The notes under the pieces: model-generated
What the model saw: the letters and a program-made list of their open reading frames with translations, nothing else
The model's database searches: none
Told to the model about the DNA's origin: nothing
Translations under genes and position numbers: made by a program
Source of the DNA: Proales similis
Lineage: Eukaryota > Rotifera > Eurotatoria > Ploima > Proalidae
Length of the DNA stretch: 64,000 nt
NCBI GenBank assembly: GCA_019059635.1
Contig: JAGVRJ010000009.1
Coordinates: 620,001-684,000 of the forward strand
Direction of reading: 5' to 3'
In this document: piece by piece, positions 1-11,000 of the stretch
Numbering within the stretch: the first letter of the stretch is position 1
Layout of the letters: each line of letters starts with the position of its first letter

Positions 1-1
1 C

Positions 2-94
2 GCCCAGTACATCAAGGAGAAGAGAGAGCGAAAGCGCAGCGAGTCAAAGCGACGATCGTCCATGCGCGAATCGGTGTCGCAGTCAGCTAAATAA
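2..94 (+). CDS. C-terminal end of an unknown gene (5' part outside the window)
   Basis: An open frame enters from the left edge and stops at TAA 92-94. It gives about 30 residues, very rich in Arg, Lys and Ser (for example KREKRS-like runs), ending SVSQSAK. A run of AATAAATTAAA followed by poly-A-like sequence at about 150-170 would serve as its polyadenylation region. The product cannot be named from so short a basic tail. The frame choice rests only on being open to the edge and on the downstream A-rich signal. Confidence 0.45.
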   Translation, partial: AQYIKEKRERKRSESKRRSSMRESVSQSAK

Positions 95-685
95 ATCCGC
101 TTCGTTTCTTCTCCGAGCTGTTCCAACTCAAAAAAAGAAACGAAAAAAATAAATTAAAAAAAAAAAACAACAAAATTAAAGACCAGTGTTTTTGAGAGCC
201 ACTCTGAGACCGTAAGCTTAGAATAGGTCAGTAAACGGACAAAGCAAGTCGAATTCAAGTCGCTCTAGGGACTTACATAATAGAATTTCTAGAGTTAATT
301 AGTGATAACGCGTGCAAGCCGTAAAGTGTTAACTTGTCGAAATCGGTTGACTCGCAACAAACTCGCGCTTGCTCCCTTGGTTACTATTAGTTTGGTCGGA
401 TTCACTCGTTCTGTGTATTCATAAGTTTATTTATGCCCTTCTTTAACTCAGCCAATAACGGTTACGCCAGTCGGTCGAGCTGACAATTCAAAGCGTTCCC
501 TCTTTCTCCCTTTCTCTTTTCCTCTTTTTTATGCCTCTTTCTCTCTCTCCCTTTCGTTCTCTTGTCGTCCGCTATTGTCCAAAAATGGTTGCAATTCTCA
601 CAAGTCTGCTGGTGTCAACTCTCATTTAGATTAGCGGAGGAGCGTTTCGATGCGTGTTGGTGAATCCTCGTGCTAGGCCGTCACA
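95..685. other. Intergenic / 5' flank of the CCDC81 homologue
   Basis: This stretch holds the presumed 3' UTR of the gene at the left edge, then an AT-rich spacer. A pyrimidine-rich CTTT/TCTC tract lies at about 500-560, just ahead of the CCDC81 start. I see no convincing TATA box, RNA gene or further exon. Confidence 0.5.
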
Positions 686-3379
686 ATGCAGAACGTCAAC
701 AGTTTACTGAGAAATTCCACAGACACCAACATGGGAGTGCAATTTCACTTAAAGGACTCTGATGTGGTGCAAATATGGGATGAGGTGTCGCGCTACGTTG
801 AGAAAATGATGATTCAATCCAAAGGCGTCCTCCTCACCGGCTTTGGAACCTTCTCGTTCATGCAGAAGAAAATCGACGTCGGCAACAACAAGTTCGTGCT
901 CGTTCAACGACCCGTGTTCGCCATATCGGAAAAGTTCGCGCAAACTCACGGCCTCAAGTACACAAAATATCCAGTGACCGGCGCCATTCCCATTCACCCG
1001 CTTAATCTGGCATCGATTGCCGGCGAGACGGCCTTCACCCGCGACGATATTGAGCTGTGTGTTAAACATGTTCTTCAAGTTTTAAATCGAACGATTCAGT
1101 CGCGTCGAAATGTCGAGTTCTCGTTCACTGGCATCGGAAAGCTGCAAATCCGAGAGAACAAGGTCAAAATGCGATTTTTCAAAGAGTTCGTAAACAATTT
1201 CGACTCGTCCGGAAAAATGATCAATCAAATGCAAAACGTAAATTTTCGCCCTCACCAGCCCCCTCTTGGTCCTTTATCGACTGTTTATTCTATTAGAGAC
1301 CGCACACTGCCGACTCGGTCATGTCCCGAAACGAAACCAATCGGCCAATGTCAAGCAACACATGTCTCTTACCAAGGTATTGCTCGATCTGACACTTGGC
1401 CTCGACCATTCTCTTCATGTTCCTTCATTGATTGCCCATTCATTTCAGACTCAACAGCCGAATCGGATCGAACTCATTAGATAATTTGAATAAAATTGCA
1501 ACCGGTACCATGGATACAATCCGCGAGGAAACAGGTGGTGAAGGTGAGCAAGAATATAAATTAGCCTCGCTCTCGCGTGCTCTGCAGATTATTTGCCTCG
1601 CCTCGCCTGAGGCCAATTTCTCTTATATATTGTTATTATTTACTAATCAAGCCGAGCAGCAGTTGACAGTAATCGCGCGCGTTTTGCTCGGCTTTTGGCT
1701 GCGTTGATCGCGGCAATAAATGCAAATTGCCTCTGTTTGCAGCGGTCGGCATCTGTTCGCTGTGCTCGGCTTGATGACTTAAAAGCCTCAGATTTTTGCT
1801 AATAGCAGAGTTTATTCCAATTATTATGCAAGATGCGGTCGGATCAGCGAGAAAGAATAACAACGCCGGAAAAGGAGCAGGAAAAGGAGGAGAAGAAGAA
1901 GCCAAGTGTGAGAAAATAGTGATTCCAGTAGCAACTGTATGCACAAGTGACGAGCTGAATGAGCCGAACGCCGGCTCGCTTCTTTCGTTCGACTCGAACA
2001 ATGGCTATCATATTCCACAAGCGTATGAGCTTCGTCGTGAGCCAAGCGTTCCAAATTTAGCCGAAGTATTGCTTCCGGAGAGAGAGAGACGGGCAACAAC
2101 GGCGGCTCCAGTCGGCCGGCCATCTTCCAAAAGGCTCATTGGCAGTCTGACCAAATCAACTAATTCGCTGATCGACTGCTCGCACCAGAGCGCTGGCCAG
2201 GAAATATGCTACTTGTGTCATCAGAGGCAGCGTCGAAACGTGCCTGTCTATTTACACGAAGAGAAGAGGCGGGCTGAAGAAGAAGAGAGTCTAGTTCTTG
2301 CTCAGTATCAGCAAATGGTAGATCTGGAAAAGCAGTTGGCCGACGAGGAAAGGCGAAACGAGCTGAGAAAGGACCGAGCGCGAATTGATGCCTTCAATCT
2401 GGGCATCTGCGACGCAATCAAGGCCAAAAAGAACGAAAGGCCGAAAACAAGTGATATCAGCCGTTCGTTTATATTTCGCAAGCGATGCAAGACGCCGCCC
2501 AAATTTCTCAGGCAGCAAGAATTGGCCGATTATCTCAACAAACAAATAACGCACAAATCTCACGAACGCAGTCAAATCAAACAGGAAACGGACTACATTG
2601 AAAAAATGGAGCAAATGCGCTTGGCCGAAGAGTAAGAACAATTTGACCTTGCAGCTAAATTGATTGAGTGCTTTATTGGTTCCTTCAGACTGGTGTCACA
2701 AAGAGAGAACTATCTGCGCGAAAAGAAAATGCGCCAGAAAGAGCTAAAGTACTCGCTAGACCTTCAAGTAAGAGCTGATGTCGCCGATTAAATGGCAACT
2801 TGAGCTACTGTTTCACGCAAAGGTAAAAAACAAGCCGGAGCAAATGCCTCGAGCACTGCCCGACTCAGAAGTGTTCGGCCAGTACGACGCCAAGAACGAG
2901 CGACTGAGAGAAATGAAAAGGCGCGAATTGGATACGTTCAAGTATCACCAGGATGTGATTGAACAGCGCCGCAGAGAAGATCTATGTCGGCAGACACTTG
3001 AACAGGAAAAGGACGCGCAGGACATTGAGCGTATGAGAGAAGAGTAAGTGATCAACTTGACTGCATTTGTCTGGTGAAGGCTCAGTTCAGGTGAATTGAT
3101 TCTTCCTGTAGGCTACGAATCGATCGAGCGAGGAGGTTTAAGCGAATGCTTGACACACGACGGCAGCTTGAGCGTGACTGGAAAATGGCGCATGAGGAAA
3201 AAAGACAGCGGGACGTGGACGAACGTGAGCATCGTATGGCTCATGATGGCCTGCTTGTGCATGAGCAGTGCGATAAATACCGCAAATGTGCCCAATGCAA
3301 GAAAGCTTTGAAAAATTGTGGTGAGACAAACATTTGGAAAGACTCACATTACGTCGCTGGAACGAGACTGATGATATAA
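686..3379 (+). CDS. CCDC81: CCDC81 homologue (HU-domain, centrosome/cilium-associated coiled-coil protein)
   Basis: Seven exons join in phase: 686-1237, 1297-1376, 1449-1543, 1809-2631, 2689-2767, 2823-3043 and 3112-3379, giving 705 residues (vertebrate CCDC81 is about 650). Two HU/IHF-like domains fill roughly residues 15-185, including GVLLTGFGTFSF and FTGIGKLQIRENKVKMRFF. After them come the family's conserved linker (RPHTADSVMSRN, GSNSLDNLN) and a CYLCHQRQRRNVPVYL motif. The C-terminal half is charged coiled coil with Cys pairs near the end (KCAQCKKALKNC). Reading the first exon straight through would lose the conserved linker, so I place a 59-base intron at 1238-1296. CCDC81 is linked in the literature to centrosomes and sperm; the exact role is unknown. 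A poly(A) signal follows at 3446. Confidence 0.9.
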
Positions 3380-3445
3380 ACGGGACTAATTGATGTCGAT
3401 TCCCACAGACGTCATTGTCATCGTCATTTATTTATTTTGCAATTA

Positions 3446-3451
3446 AATAAA
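3446..3451 (+). terminator. Poly(A) signal of the CCDC81 homologue
   Basis: AATAAA lies 66 bases after the stop codon and 80 bases before the next gene on the same strand. Confidence 0.6.
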
Positions 3452-3532
3452 TTCAGTTGATAAAGCTCGATCGCTCGATCATTTAATTTTTTCGTTCACC
3501 GTGAGCAATAAAGCCGAACCGAACATCAGGCA

Positions 3533-5080
3533 ATGAACACCGCAAGAGCAGATATAAAAACCGTGATTTTAGCGGTCCTGAGCTCATCGACTGCTCACGG
3601 GGTATCGAGTCTCTTCAGATCGTCCAACCGGCTGGTGAAAATTATCTGGTTCGTTTGTTTTATTCTGTCCACGTTCGGATGCTCTTATATGATTATTGAA
3701 TTTTTGAGAAATTACTTTCAATACGAAGTGGTCACTAGCACTCGAGAGGTACACGAGTTTCCCGCCCAATTTCCAAGCATTTCGATCTGTCCGTTTAATT
3801 ACTTTTCGACCAAAGAGGGTCTAAATTATTTGATCAAAGCGGCCAAGCAGACCGGCTTGATCAATGAGATCGCCGATTTTATCGAACTTGAAGACAGCAA
3901 AGCCAATAAGAAGCAAAAGCAGCAGCATGATCAGTCTGAAAAATACTTTGAGCAGGACAAACATACATTCACGATGGCATCAATTGAATTTATAGCTCGT
4001 TCTTTGGTGGCCAAAAATCTCACCCAATCGATGCTGGAAAGTGCCAGTTTCTCTCTGAGGGAGAGTATGCTGTTTTGCACTTTTGGCGGACTAATTTGCA
4101 ATTTAAGCGATTTCGATTGGTACCATCATAATTTGTACGGCAGCTGTTTCATGTTCAACTCGGGCCGTGATTTCAAAGGCAGCCGGAGGCCCCTGCGCTA
4201 CTCTTACAAAGGATACGCCTACGACGGTCTATCAATCGACTTGCTTGTCAACATACCCTCAGAACTAGAGCCGTTTATTGACGTCAAGGGATTGAAGGTC
4301 ATTATTTCAAATCATACCCAGTATCCTTACAGTATGGATATATTGCCAATTTCGACCGGAAAAGAGACCAGCATCATCGTCGGCCGCAAATATACGAGGC
4401 AGATAGTCAAGCCTTACAGCTCCTGTGAAATAGAGCGGCACAACTTGGCTCAGTTTGAATCGCCCATTCTCAAACACATCGAGCAGAGTGGCTTCTACTA
4501 CTCGCAGGAGAGCTGCAATAACTTTTGTTTTCAACTGTTCGTTCAGCAAGCGTGCAAATGTTGGGACATGACATTTCCAACTCTGTCGAACAAGCTGGAG
4601 CCGTGCAGCACCTTGAAAGATTACGAATGCGTGATAAGCTTTTACAGTCTTAATTATTCTAAAAGTGGATTCATCGATCAATATTGCGCGCCTATCTGCC
4701 CGCTTGAGTGCGAAACGTTTCGCTACTATCGCACGGCAACGTCCGTTGAATTTCCTCTAGATGGATATCTGGGTTTGATAGGCAGCCATCCGCTGGTGAA
4801 AGCAGCTCAAATTCGCGACCAACAAAAACTGAAGAGCTCATTGCTGAGATTGAGAATCTATTACGAATCACTGGGATTCATCTCGATCACGGAGACCAAG
4901 AAATACGACTTTCTCGACCTGCTCTCGAGCATAGGCGGCACCCTGGGCCTCTTCATGGGCATAAGTTTTCTCAGCTTTGTGGAAATAGTCGAAATTGCGA
5001 TTGAATCGATGTTCATTCTTTTACGCTGTGGTCTACCGAAATCGAACAAACTCGATGCTCAGGTGACTTCTCCTACTTGA
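3533..5080 (+). CDS. DEG/ENaC-family sodium channel subunit (intronless)
   Basis: A single open frame of 515 residues starts with ATG at 3533. It has the family layout: a cytosolic gating motif STAHG (about residues 19-23), TM1 at about 34-56, the post-TM1 motif FPSISICPFNYF, a large Cys-rich ectodomain (ESCNNFCFQLFVQQACKCW around 325), and TM2 preceded by GGTLGLFMGIS (about 468-478). The Gly-Ile-Ser there is the G-x-S selectivity-filter position. Members form trimeric amiloride-type Na+ channels in the plasma membrane and may be gated by protons, peptides or touch. Subtype cannot be decided here. The gene has no introns although its neighbours do, so a retrocopy is possible, but no A-tract or target-site duplication is obvious. 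AATAAA lies at 5109-5114. Confidence 0.93.
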   Translation: MNTARADIKTVILAVLSSSTAHGVSSLFRSSNRLVKIIWFVCFILSTFGCSYMIIEFLRNYFQYEVVTSTREVHEFPAQFPSISICPFNYFSTKEGLNYLIKAAKQTGLINEIADFIELEDSKANKKQKQQHDQSEKYFEQDKHTFTMASIEFIARSLVAKNLTQSMLESASFSLRESMLFCTFGGLICNLSDFDWYHHNLYGSCFMFNSGRDFKGSRRPLRYSYKGYAYDGLSIDLLVNIPSELEPFIDVKGLKVIISNHTQYPYSMDILPISTGKETSIIVGRKYTRQIVKPYSSCEIERHNLAQFESPILKHIEQSGFYYSQESCNNFCFQLFVQQACKCWDMTFPTLSNKLEPCSTLKDYECVISFYSLNYSKSGFIDQYCAPICPLECETFRYYRTATSVEFPLDGYLGLIGSHPLVKAAQIRDQQKLKSSLLRLRIYYESLGFISITETKKYDFLDLLSSIGGTLGLFMGISFLSFVEIVEIAIESMFILLRCGLPKSNKLDAQVTSPT

Positions 5081-5737
5081 GAACAGAGTCGCTCTTAAAT
5101 TGTGATCGAATAAAATGACAATTTCAAGCTTACCTTTGTTAAAGCCAGATTCTTTAGATCGAGAATGAGTGTCAAAAGAAGATGAATAAAGTTTAAAAAT
5201 AAAATTTGGACAATTTAAGTCAATTATGTAGAAATTGGACTCGTCTTCCTATTTTCTTGCTTACTCATTTATTTGCTCACTTGCTTGCTTAATTTAGCAA
5301 TGAGTTATAGCCAGTCTGCTTGAAGATAGCGAAGTATACTCGAGGGAAGTGTGCCTCAGCTTGACGAAGCCAAAGAGAGAGAGAGTTGCTACGCGTCATT
5401 GCTTTTCATATCTCACTTCCTTTGATTGTTTCTCTTCGGCTACAACCAAGACACGTAGAGAAAATCTAGAGAAAGAAATTGAGGGCCAAAGTGAACACAC
5501 ACACACACACACTGAAAAGGGAAAAAAAGAAATAAAGCGAGAAAAGTGAAACAACAAGCGAGGAGCGTTTGTCGCTTCCAAATTCCAATTCATTGAAGGA
5601 ATCAAAAGCGTTTGCAATTTGAACCAAAAGCGCTGTTGACTTTTTTTATTTATTTTTGGTAATTAAACACAATTTCCGTGAGTTTTGCTGGCACCTAAAC
5701 ACGCCCAAGCACGCTCTAGCAGACTTTCATCGTCAAG
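5081..5737. other. Intergenic spacer
   Basis: It holds the AATAAA signal of the channel gene at 5109-5114, a GAGA-rich stretch near 5370 and an AC dinucleotide run at 5495-5512. No exon or RNA gene is supported. Overlapping short frames on both strands here have no family features. Confidence 0.5.
5495..5512. repeat. (AC)9 microsatellite
   Basis: Nine tandem AC units. Confidence 0.9.
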
Positions 5738-5818
5738 ATGGGCAGCCGCAGCTCCAAAAAGTATCAATCCAGCATGCTTGCTTCACTCGGCTTGGTCCTA
5801 ATCTCTGCGATCATTTAA
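5738..5818 (+). CDS. 26-residue upstream ORF ending 2 bases before the next gene's start
   Basis: ATG 5738 has a favourable context (A at -3, G at +4) and encodes MGSRSSKKYQSS plus 14 mostly hydrophobic residues, then TAA at 5816-5818. The ATG of the next open frame is at 5821. The frames differ, and I found no phase-compatible splice joining them. It is therefore either a translated uORF that controls reinitiation, or a chance frame. The N-terminus MGSRSS would fit an N-myristoylation site if it is expressed. Confidence 0.3.
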   Translation: MGSRSSKKYQSSMLASLGLVLISAII

Positions 5819-5820
5819 GA

Positions 5821-7896
5821 ATGGTTCAGCCAGTGTACTCGTCACAAATTGGCCTCAGCAACAGCAACGGTACACCAGCGCCACCGCTTTTCCCAAGCAA
5901 ATCCAGCTCGAGCAAAAGAGACGCGTTTGCCAGTCGAGTGTCGCGCGGCTTCAGTGTCAGAGACATAGACTACTTGCCGCGGCAAAGCGACAATATTGAC
6001 AAATTAGACGCTGACGACATCAAAAACAGTATGTGCGAAGTGAACAAAGTCGACCGTCGAAAGGTGAGTGCCACAATATCTCATACGATTGGCTCATTTT
6101 GACTTGGCGAACGAACAGAGCAGCCGTCGCGTCTCAATGCAGCAGTCAGTAGGGCAGGAGTCTGATCCGGATCTTGCTGCGCTGATGCATCAACTCGAGA
6201 AGCAAAAGTTGTTGAGCAGTTCGCTCGAAATGAAGATAGAAACAAACGATGCGAAGCTTTTGAAGAAACCGTCTGGACTCGAAACAGAACTAGTGACCGA
6301 AAAGAGGTATTCGTTTAGCAAGAAAAGCTCTTCACAGGCGCCTAGTTCTCCTAGCCAACCTCAAGATGAGCTTGAGCTGAGAAGGGCCGAATTAGAACGA
6401 GAAATTCTTCAGTTAAGTGAGCTAGAGACCAAGCAGCGTCTAAGGATCGAAGAGCAGGAACGAGAGCTGATGGTGCAAGAGATGAAAATTCGCGACAGCT
6501 TTCTACTTAACGAGGGCATCGAGTTCTCCGACTATCTGGCCCAAAATAAAGGCTCCACTTATCCATATGTGGTCACGAAATATGATCGAATAGAGGGCTC
6601 TGCCGATTTCGCGCCTGTAGAACAGTACATAAAAATGTCCGAACCGAATGGATTTGACACGAGCCCTGCACGGTCGTCCCAGTCAGCTATGGGAGAAATT
6701 TATGCCCAAATAGTCAGAGAAAGTAGAAAAGAAGAGGTCGCGCCGCAAGAGGAACAAGTATCGCTGGACCAAGAGGAGCTTGCGCAAATAATTGCGATTA
6801 TAGAAGAGCATGAACGCAGTCAAAAAAGCGACTACGAGTCAAGCTATTTTTATAAAGACCTCGAAATTTACCCTCAGTCAAAGAAAATCGACAAGAGCCG
6901 AGATCAATATCAAGCATCTTCTCCTCGACCCCAGCGGCAAACTCAAGCAGTACAGACTGAAGACTCTTCTCATCAGCTTGATGAGAAGAGGTTCAAGTCA
7001 AAAAAGATTCAAGCGCGTCCGCAAGGTTTAGTAGAAAGCGCCGTCCAAACTGAACAACTCGAGGCACCAAACGAAGAGAAGAGCCCTGATTTCGATGATG
7101 TAGACGAGAGTCGAATTTACGAACGATCAAGCAACGCTTTGGCGGGCGAGAAAGGCGATAAGCATGATGAGAAACAAGCACCACCTTCAGTCAGTTCAGA
7201 TACAAACAAAAAGCTTGCAAAGATAGGGCAAAGTTTTTCAGAGAGCGAAAAGGAGCCAGCAGTCTCACGCGCTCGTGGCGGTCTGTACGACGAAATAACA
7301 AACATAGACGAAGAAATAGAGCCTAATCAAGACCCTAAGACGACGACTCAACCCCAAGTTATCGAGATGGTCAAGGTCATCTGGGGTAGTGTTTTAACTC
7401 TGAGCTCTTTGCTAATGTGTGTCTAGATTTATTTTAAGCAGATAACGAACTTATTGAGGTGGACAAAAACATTTATCAGTCGTTTAGAAAAGGAAGACGA
7501 ATTGCCTACAACCGGGCCATCAAAGACCACAGCTTAAGCGCGCAGGAATTTGCACAAACAAAACAAGCGGTCCGAACGCCTAGTTATGTTTACCGCCTCA
7601 ATAGACGTGAGGAGAATTCAGCTCGACAAGAGGGAATTGTTGAACCGCAGCCTCCCTATGCGCAGCCTCGTCCCTATTTGATTAAAGTCGATCCGCTAAA
7701 CTCGTATTCCCTTACGAAACAAAGCAGCGGTGTGAGAGACTACGTTCGAAAATTGTCCTCTTTTCGAAAAACGCCGGAAAAAACCAATCAAGGTGAGTCA
7801 AAGTCATCGCCTATCGAACTAACCGCAAAACTAACCAGCCGTTCTAGCGTCTTTCATGCGAATCTGAAACAGTGTCAACAACAGAAACAACTTTAG
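5821..7896 (+). CDS. Unknown coiled-coil protein with two AVQTE motifs
   Basis: Three exons join in phase: 5821-6063, 6119-7385 and 7442-7896 (about 655 residues). I do not recognise the family. The N-terminal part is Ser-rich and basic. A charged coiled coil (ELRRAELEREILQLSELE region) follows, then the YPYVVTKYDRIEG segment. The middle is acidic and probably disordered, with two copies of AVQTE about 30 residues apart, which resemble dynein light-chain LC8 binding sites. The C-terminal exon is basic. The first exon could start further upstream. A possible extra intron near 7790-7845 would change the last residues. The gene ends 120 bases from the convergent KIAA2012-like gene, so the two 3' ends nearly touch. 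Confidence 0.7.
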
Positions 7897-8016
7897 CCCG
7901 GAAGTACGCACGCAGCGCAAGTTGATAATTTTTCATTCAGAAAACTCACAAAAAAATTAGCCTCGAAAACACTTAAATATTTTACACTTATTTTTTTCAA
8001 TTTTTTTTTCTTTCAA

Positions 8017-11000
8017 TTAAGGCGGTTTTACGCTCTGACGCTTTTTGTTTTCTTTGACTGATTGATTGGGCATCGGCGAGAGATAGTTGAGCACGTCATA
8101 GTAGGAGAACACAAATGCTCTTGAAATTGAATGCAGTTCCCTCAGCCTTCTCGCTTCTTCTTTGACGCTTTCCATCAGTGCGATATGCCTTTCGTATTCT
8201 TCTCTTTGGCGCATCTCTTCCTCTGCACGCTGCTTGATGTCATTGAGCGTGCGGGTTAGAATGTCCTCTTGCTGCTCGTCTGCTTGCTCGTTCTCGTCTT
8301 CTACTTGACTGTCTGCTTCTTCGGAGCCTTCTTCGCTTGATTGGCGAGTCTCGCGGCGCTTCTTTTTCTTTTCTTGCTTGTCAAGCTCCATTTCTTCGAA
8401 AGGAATAATTTTTTTCTCAGTTTATGCGGCAGTTTTAGCTCAGCCTTTGAACATACGTGCTTTGAGCGCTTTCTCCTTGGCCAACTGGATTCGCATTTCT
8501 TGCATCGATTTCTCAAATTCTTCTTGAGCCAGTCGAACCCTTTCAGCCTCTTCGGCGATCGCTCTTTGCCTTGCCTCTTCTTCCTCCGCTTCTTTACGCC
8601 GCTTTTGTCTCTCGGCCATTCGCTTCAACCTTAAAAACAGCCAATTTTTAACGATTCGGGCATCCTTCATGGATTCGAGCACTGTCTCTAGAAGCACCTT
8701 TCTTCGTCCTCGAGTCGCTTTTTTTCTCGCTCAAGTTCTCGAGCCATTTTCTCTTGCTTTTCCTTTTCCTCTCTTTCCAACCGCTCTAGCTCTTCTTTCT
8801 CTTGTCGACGTCTCTGAAGCTCTTTGCGTCGCTCTTCGGCTTTCAGCTTTCGCTTGAACTCTCTGATTTCTGCCGCATCGGCCCTATTGGCCATCATTTC
8901 CTAGCGAGAAGTCGCTTAAATGCCAAAATATTTTACTCTTTAACGTCTACTTGCCTGCATCTGCAGCCTGGCGATTTCTTCTGGCTCGAGACCATTAAAA
9001 TCTTTGTCGGAAAATTGCATGTTTTGAAGCTCGTTGCCAAACCGCAGCTTTGACATGTCGTCCACTCTAAACTTGCTCTTTTTCTCATTGGCCATTTTCC
9101 TCTCTATTTTCATTCGCAGCATTTTTAGCTCCTTGCGTGCCTTGCGCGCTTTCTTCTCGCTCATCACTTTGCTCTTTTTCTGCGCTTTCACTGGCTTTTC
9201 CGCACCGGCCTCTACTGCTTTCTCATTTCCTTTTGCTCCAATCGGCTTCTCCATAACAATCTCTTTCTCCTCAATTTTTCTACTCTTTTTCTAGTAAATT
9301 ACGAGAAGAATTAACTTTTTTTTTCAATTCGATACCGATCTTTGAACGCTTCGAATAATTTACCTCTCTTTTCTGCCTTAGTTGAGGTTCATTCACAGCC
9401 TGAGATTGCGCTGCTTTGCTCAGATCTTCTGCGGCACTGTCCTTCAAGGTTTTCTCAGCTTCTTTTTGTGACTGGGCTTTTGGCCTTTGTTTGCCATCCT
9501 TGGACATTGTTTGCTTATCAGTCTGATTTTTGAAAGCTTCCTCTTTCGCTGGCTGTTTGTTTTCTTGAATTCCTTTTTGAAGCGGCTCTTGGTCCAGTTT
9601 CTTCATTTTCACGCTCTTCGAATCTCCTTTAGCTTCTGATTTCGAGTTAAGTTTTTTCTCATGTTCTTCTCTTTTTATCTGTTCGGCTGTTGAATTCGTG
9701 GCCATTTTTCTGGGTTTGGGCTCTTTTACTAATTTTGAGCTGCTCGCGTCTAAATTCGACTGTTTGCTTTCTTTTAATGCTTTCCCAGCTGCTCGGCTGC
9801 TCTCATTAGTCTTTTTGCTTTTTTCAGCTTTTAACTTATCTTTTTCGTCAAGCTCTTCGTTTGAAATCGATTTGTCGTTCACCTCTTTCTTTTTCACTTG
9901 TTTACTCTTCACTTTCTTTTGCTTGTAGACTGATTCCACCATATTTGGTCCGTCTTGAGAGACTTTTGGCTTGAAGATTTTACTTGAGACCTCGTTCTCC
10001 TCCAGATTGAAATGCTTTGTTAACTGATTGGTAGGATCTTCCTCAAAATTATCAGTGGACTGGTTTGGTCGAACTTCGCCTCGCGTTGACTGGGGTTTAT
10101 CAGTTTTCTCTATTTTCGATAAAGTTTGCGAATTCAGGCTTCTTGGCATTTTGATCTTGGCATCTTGTCGTGACAGGCGTTTGTCAGTCGCTTTCAATTG
10201 GATTCGACTCTTTCCTATTCGTCGGTCGAATTTCAGCTCGAAATCTTGCGTAGAGTGCTCCATTAGTTGTTCAACAAGTTGATCGTCTATTATCACATTG
10301 CCAAGCAGCTTTGATTCGCTCACTTTGCGCCAACAGATTAAAGAACTTTATGAAACTGATTCAGCATCGATGTCTTACGAAGCTCTTCCAACGAAGATCG
10401 AAGTGACTTTTTCATCGCTTGTCTGAACGATAAAAAGCTTGCTTCATCCAGCTCTCCTTGTTGACAGCATTTTTTCAGCATGTTGAAATTTTCGTAGAGG
10501 GCCAGCTTAATTTTTCGGTCATTAGACAGTGTTAGAAAAGAAAGGAGTGTTTGATTTAGTTTCGTGTGTGCATTAGAGGCAGGTTTGTGCGTGGACATAA
10601 ATCAGAAGGCTCAGGGTTAAGAAGAGTCGGGTCGAATCCAATCGACAAAACGATTCAGGGAAGGGGAGAATCAGAAGGAGAAAACTTGTCTAGTCAGGTT
10701 AGGCTGGGTCGGGAGAAGTTTACTTTAAATCGAGAGTTATCGAGTAAAAAGCTTTCGTCAAGCTCGCCTATAGCCGCAGGCACCATCTGATGCCAAAGTT
10801 TTATCGCTCGCTAGCATAAATCGATGAATAGACTTGGCGTACTGCGACGGAGAGAAGATGAACTGCAGAGCTAGCAACTTACTTGAGCGTCTAAAGCCAA
10901 ACTCTTTCCGGAGTTTTCATGTTCTAGCACCAGTTTGGCTATTTCTTGAGCGTGCTCGATCAAGTTAAGTAGATTATCTGAGGATAAAGTGAATTGTGAT

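Noticed and set aside
1238-1480. Direct read-through of CCDC81 exon 1 to a stop at 1480 as a short protein
   Set aside because: It loses the conserved RPHTADSVMSRN and GSNSLDN linker, which good GT-AG introns restore in phase.
5738-6063. Splicing the MGSRSSKK frame to the main coiled-coil protein through GT at about 5795 and AG at about 5819
   Set aside because: The intron would be about 25 bases and the reading phase does not match the main frame.
8341-9928. Long plus-strand frames opposite the KIAA2012-like gene, rich in Phe, Leu and Ser
   Set aside because: They are antisense shadows of Lys/Glu-rich coding sequence, which gives Phe/Leu/Ser-rich reverse frames.
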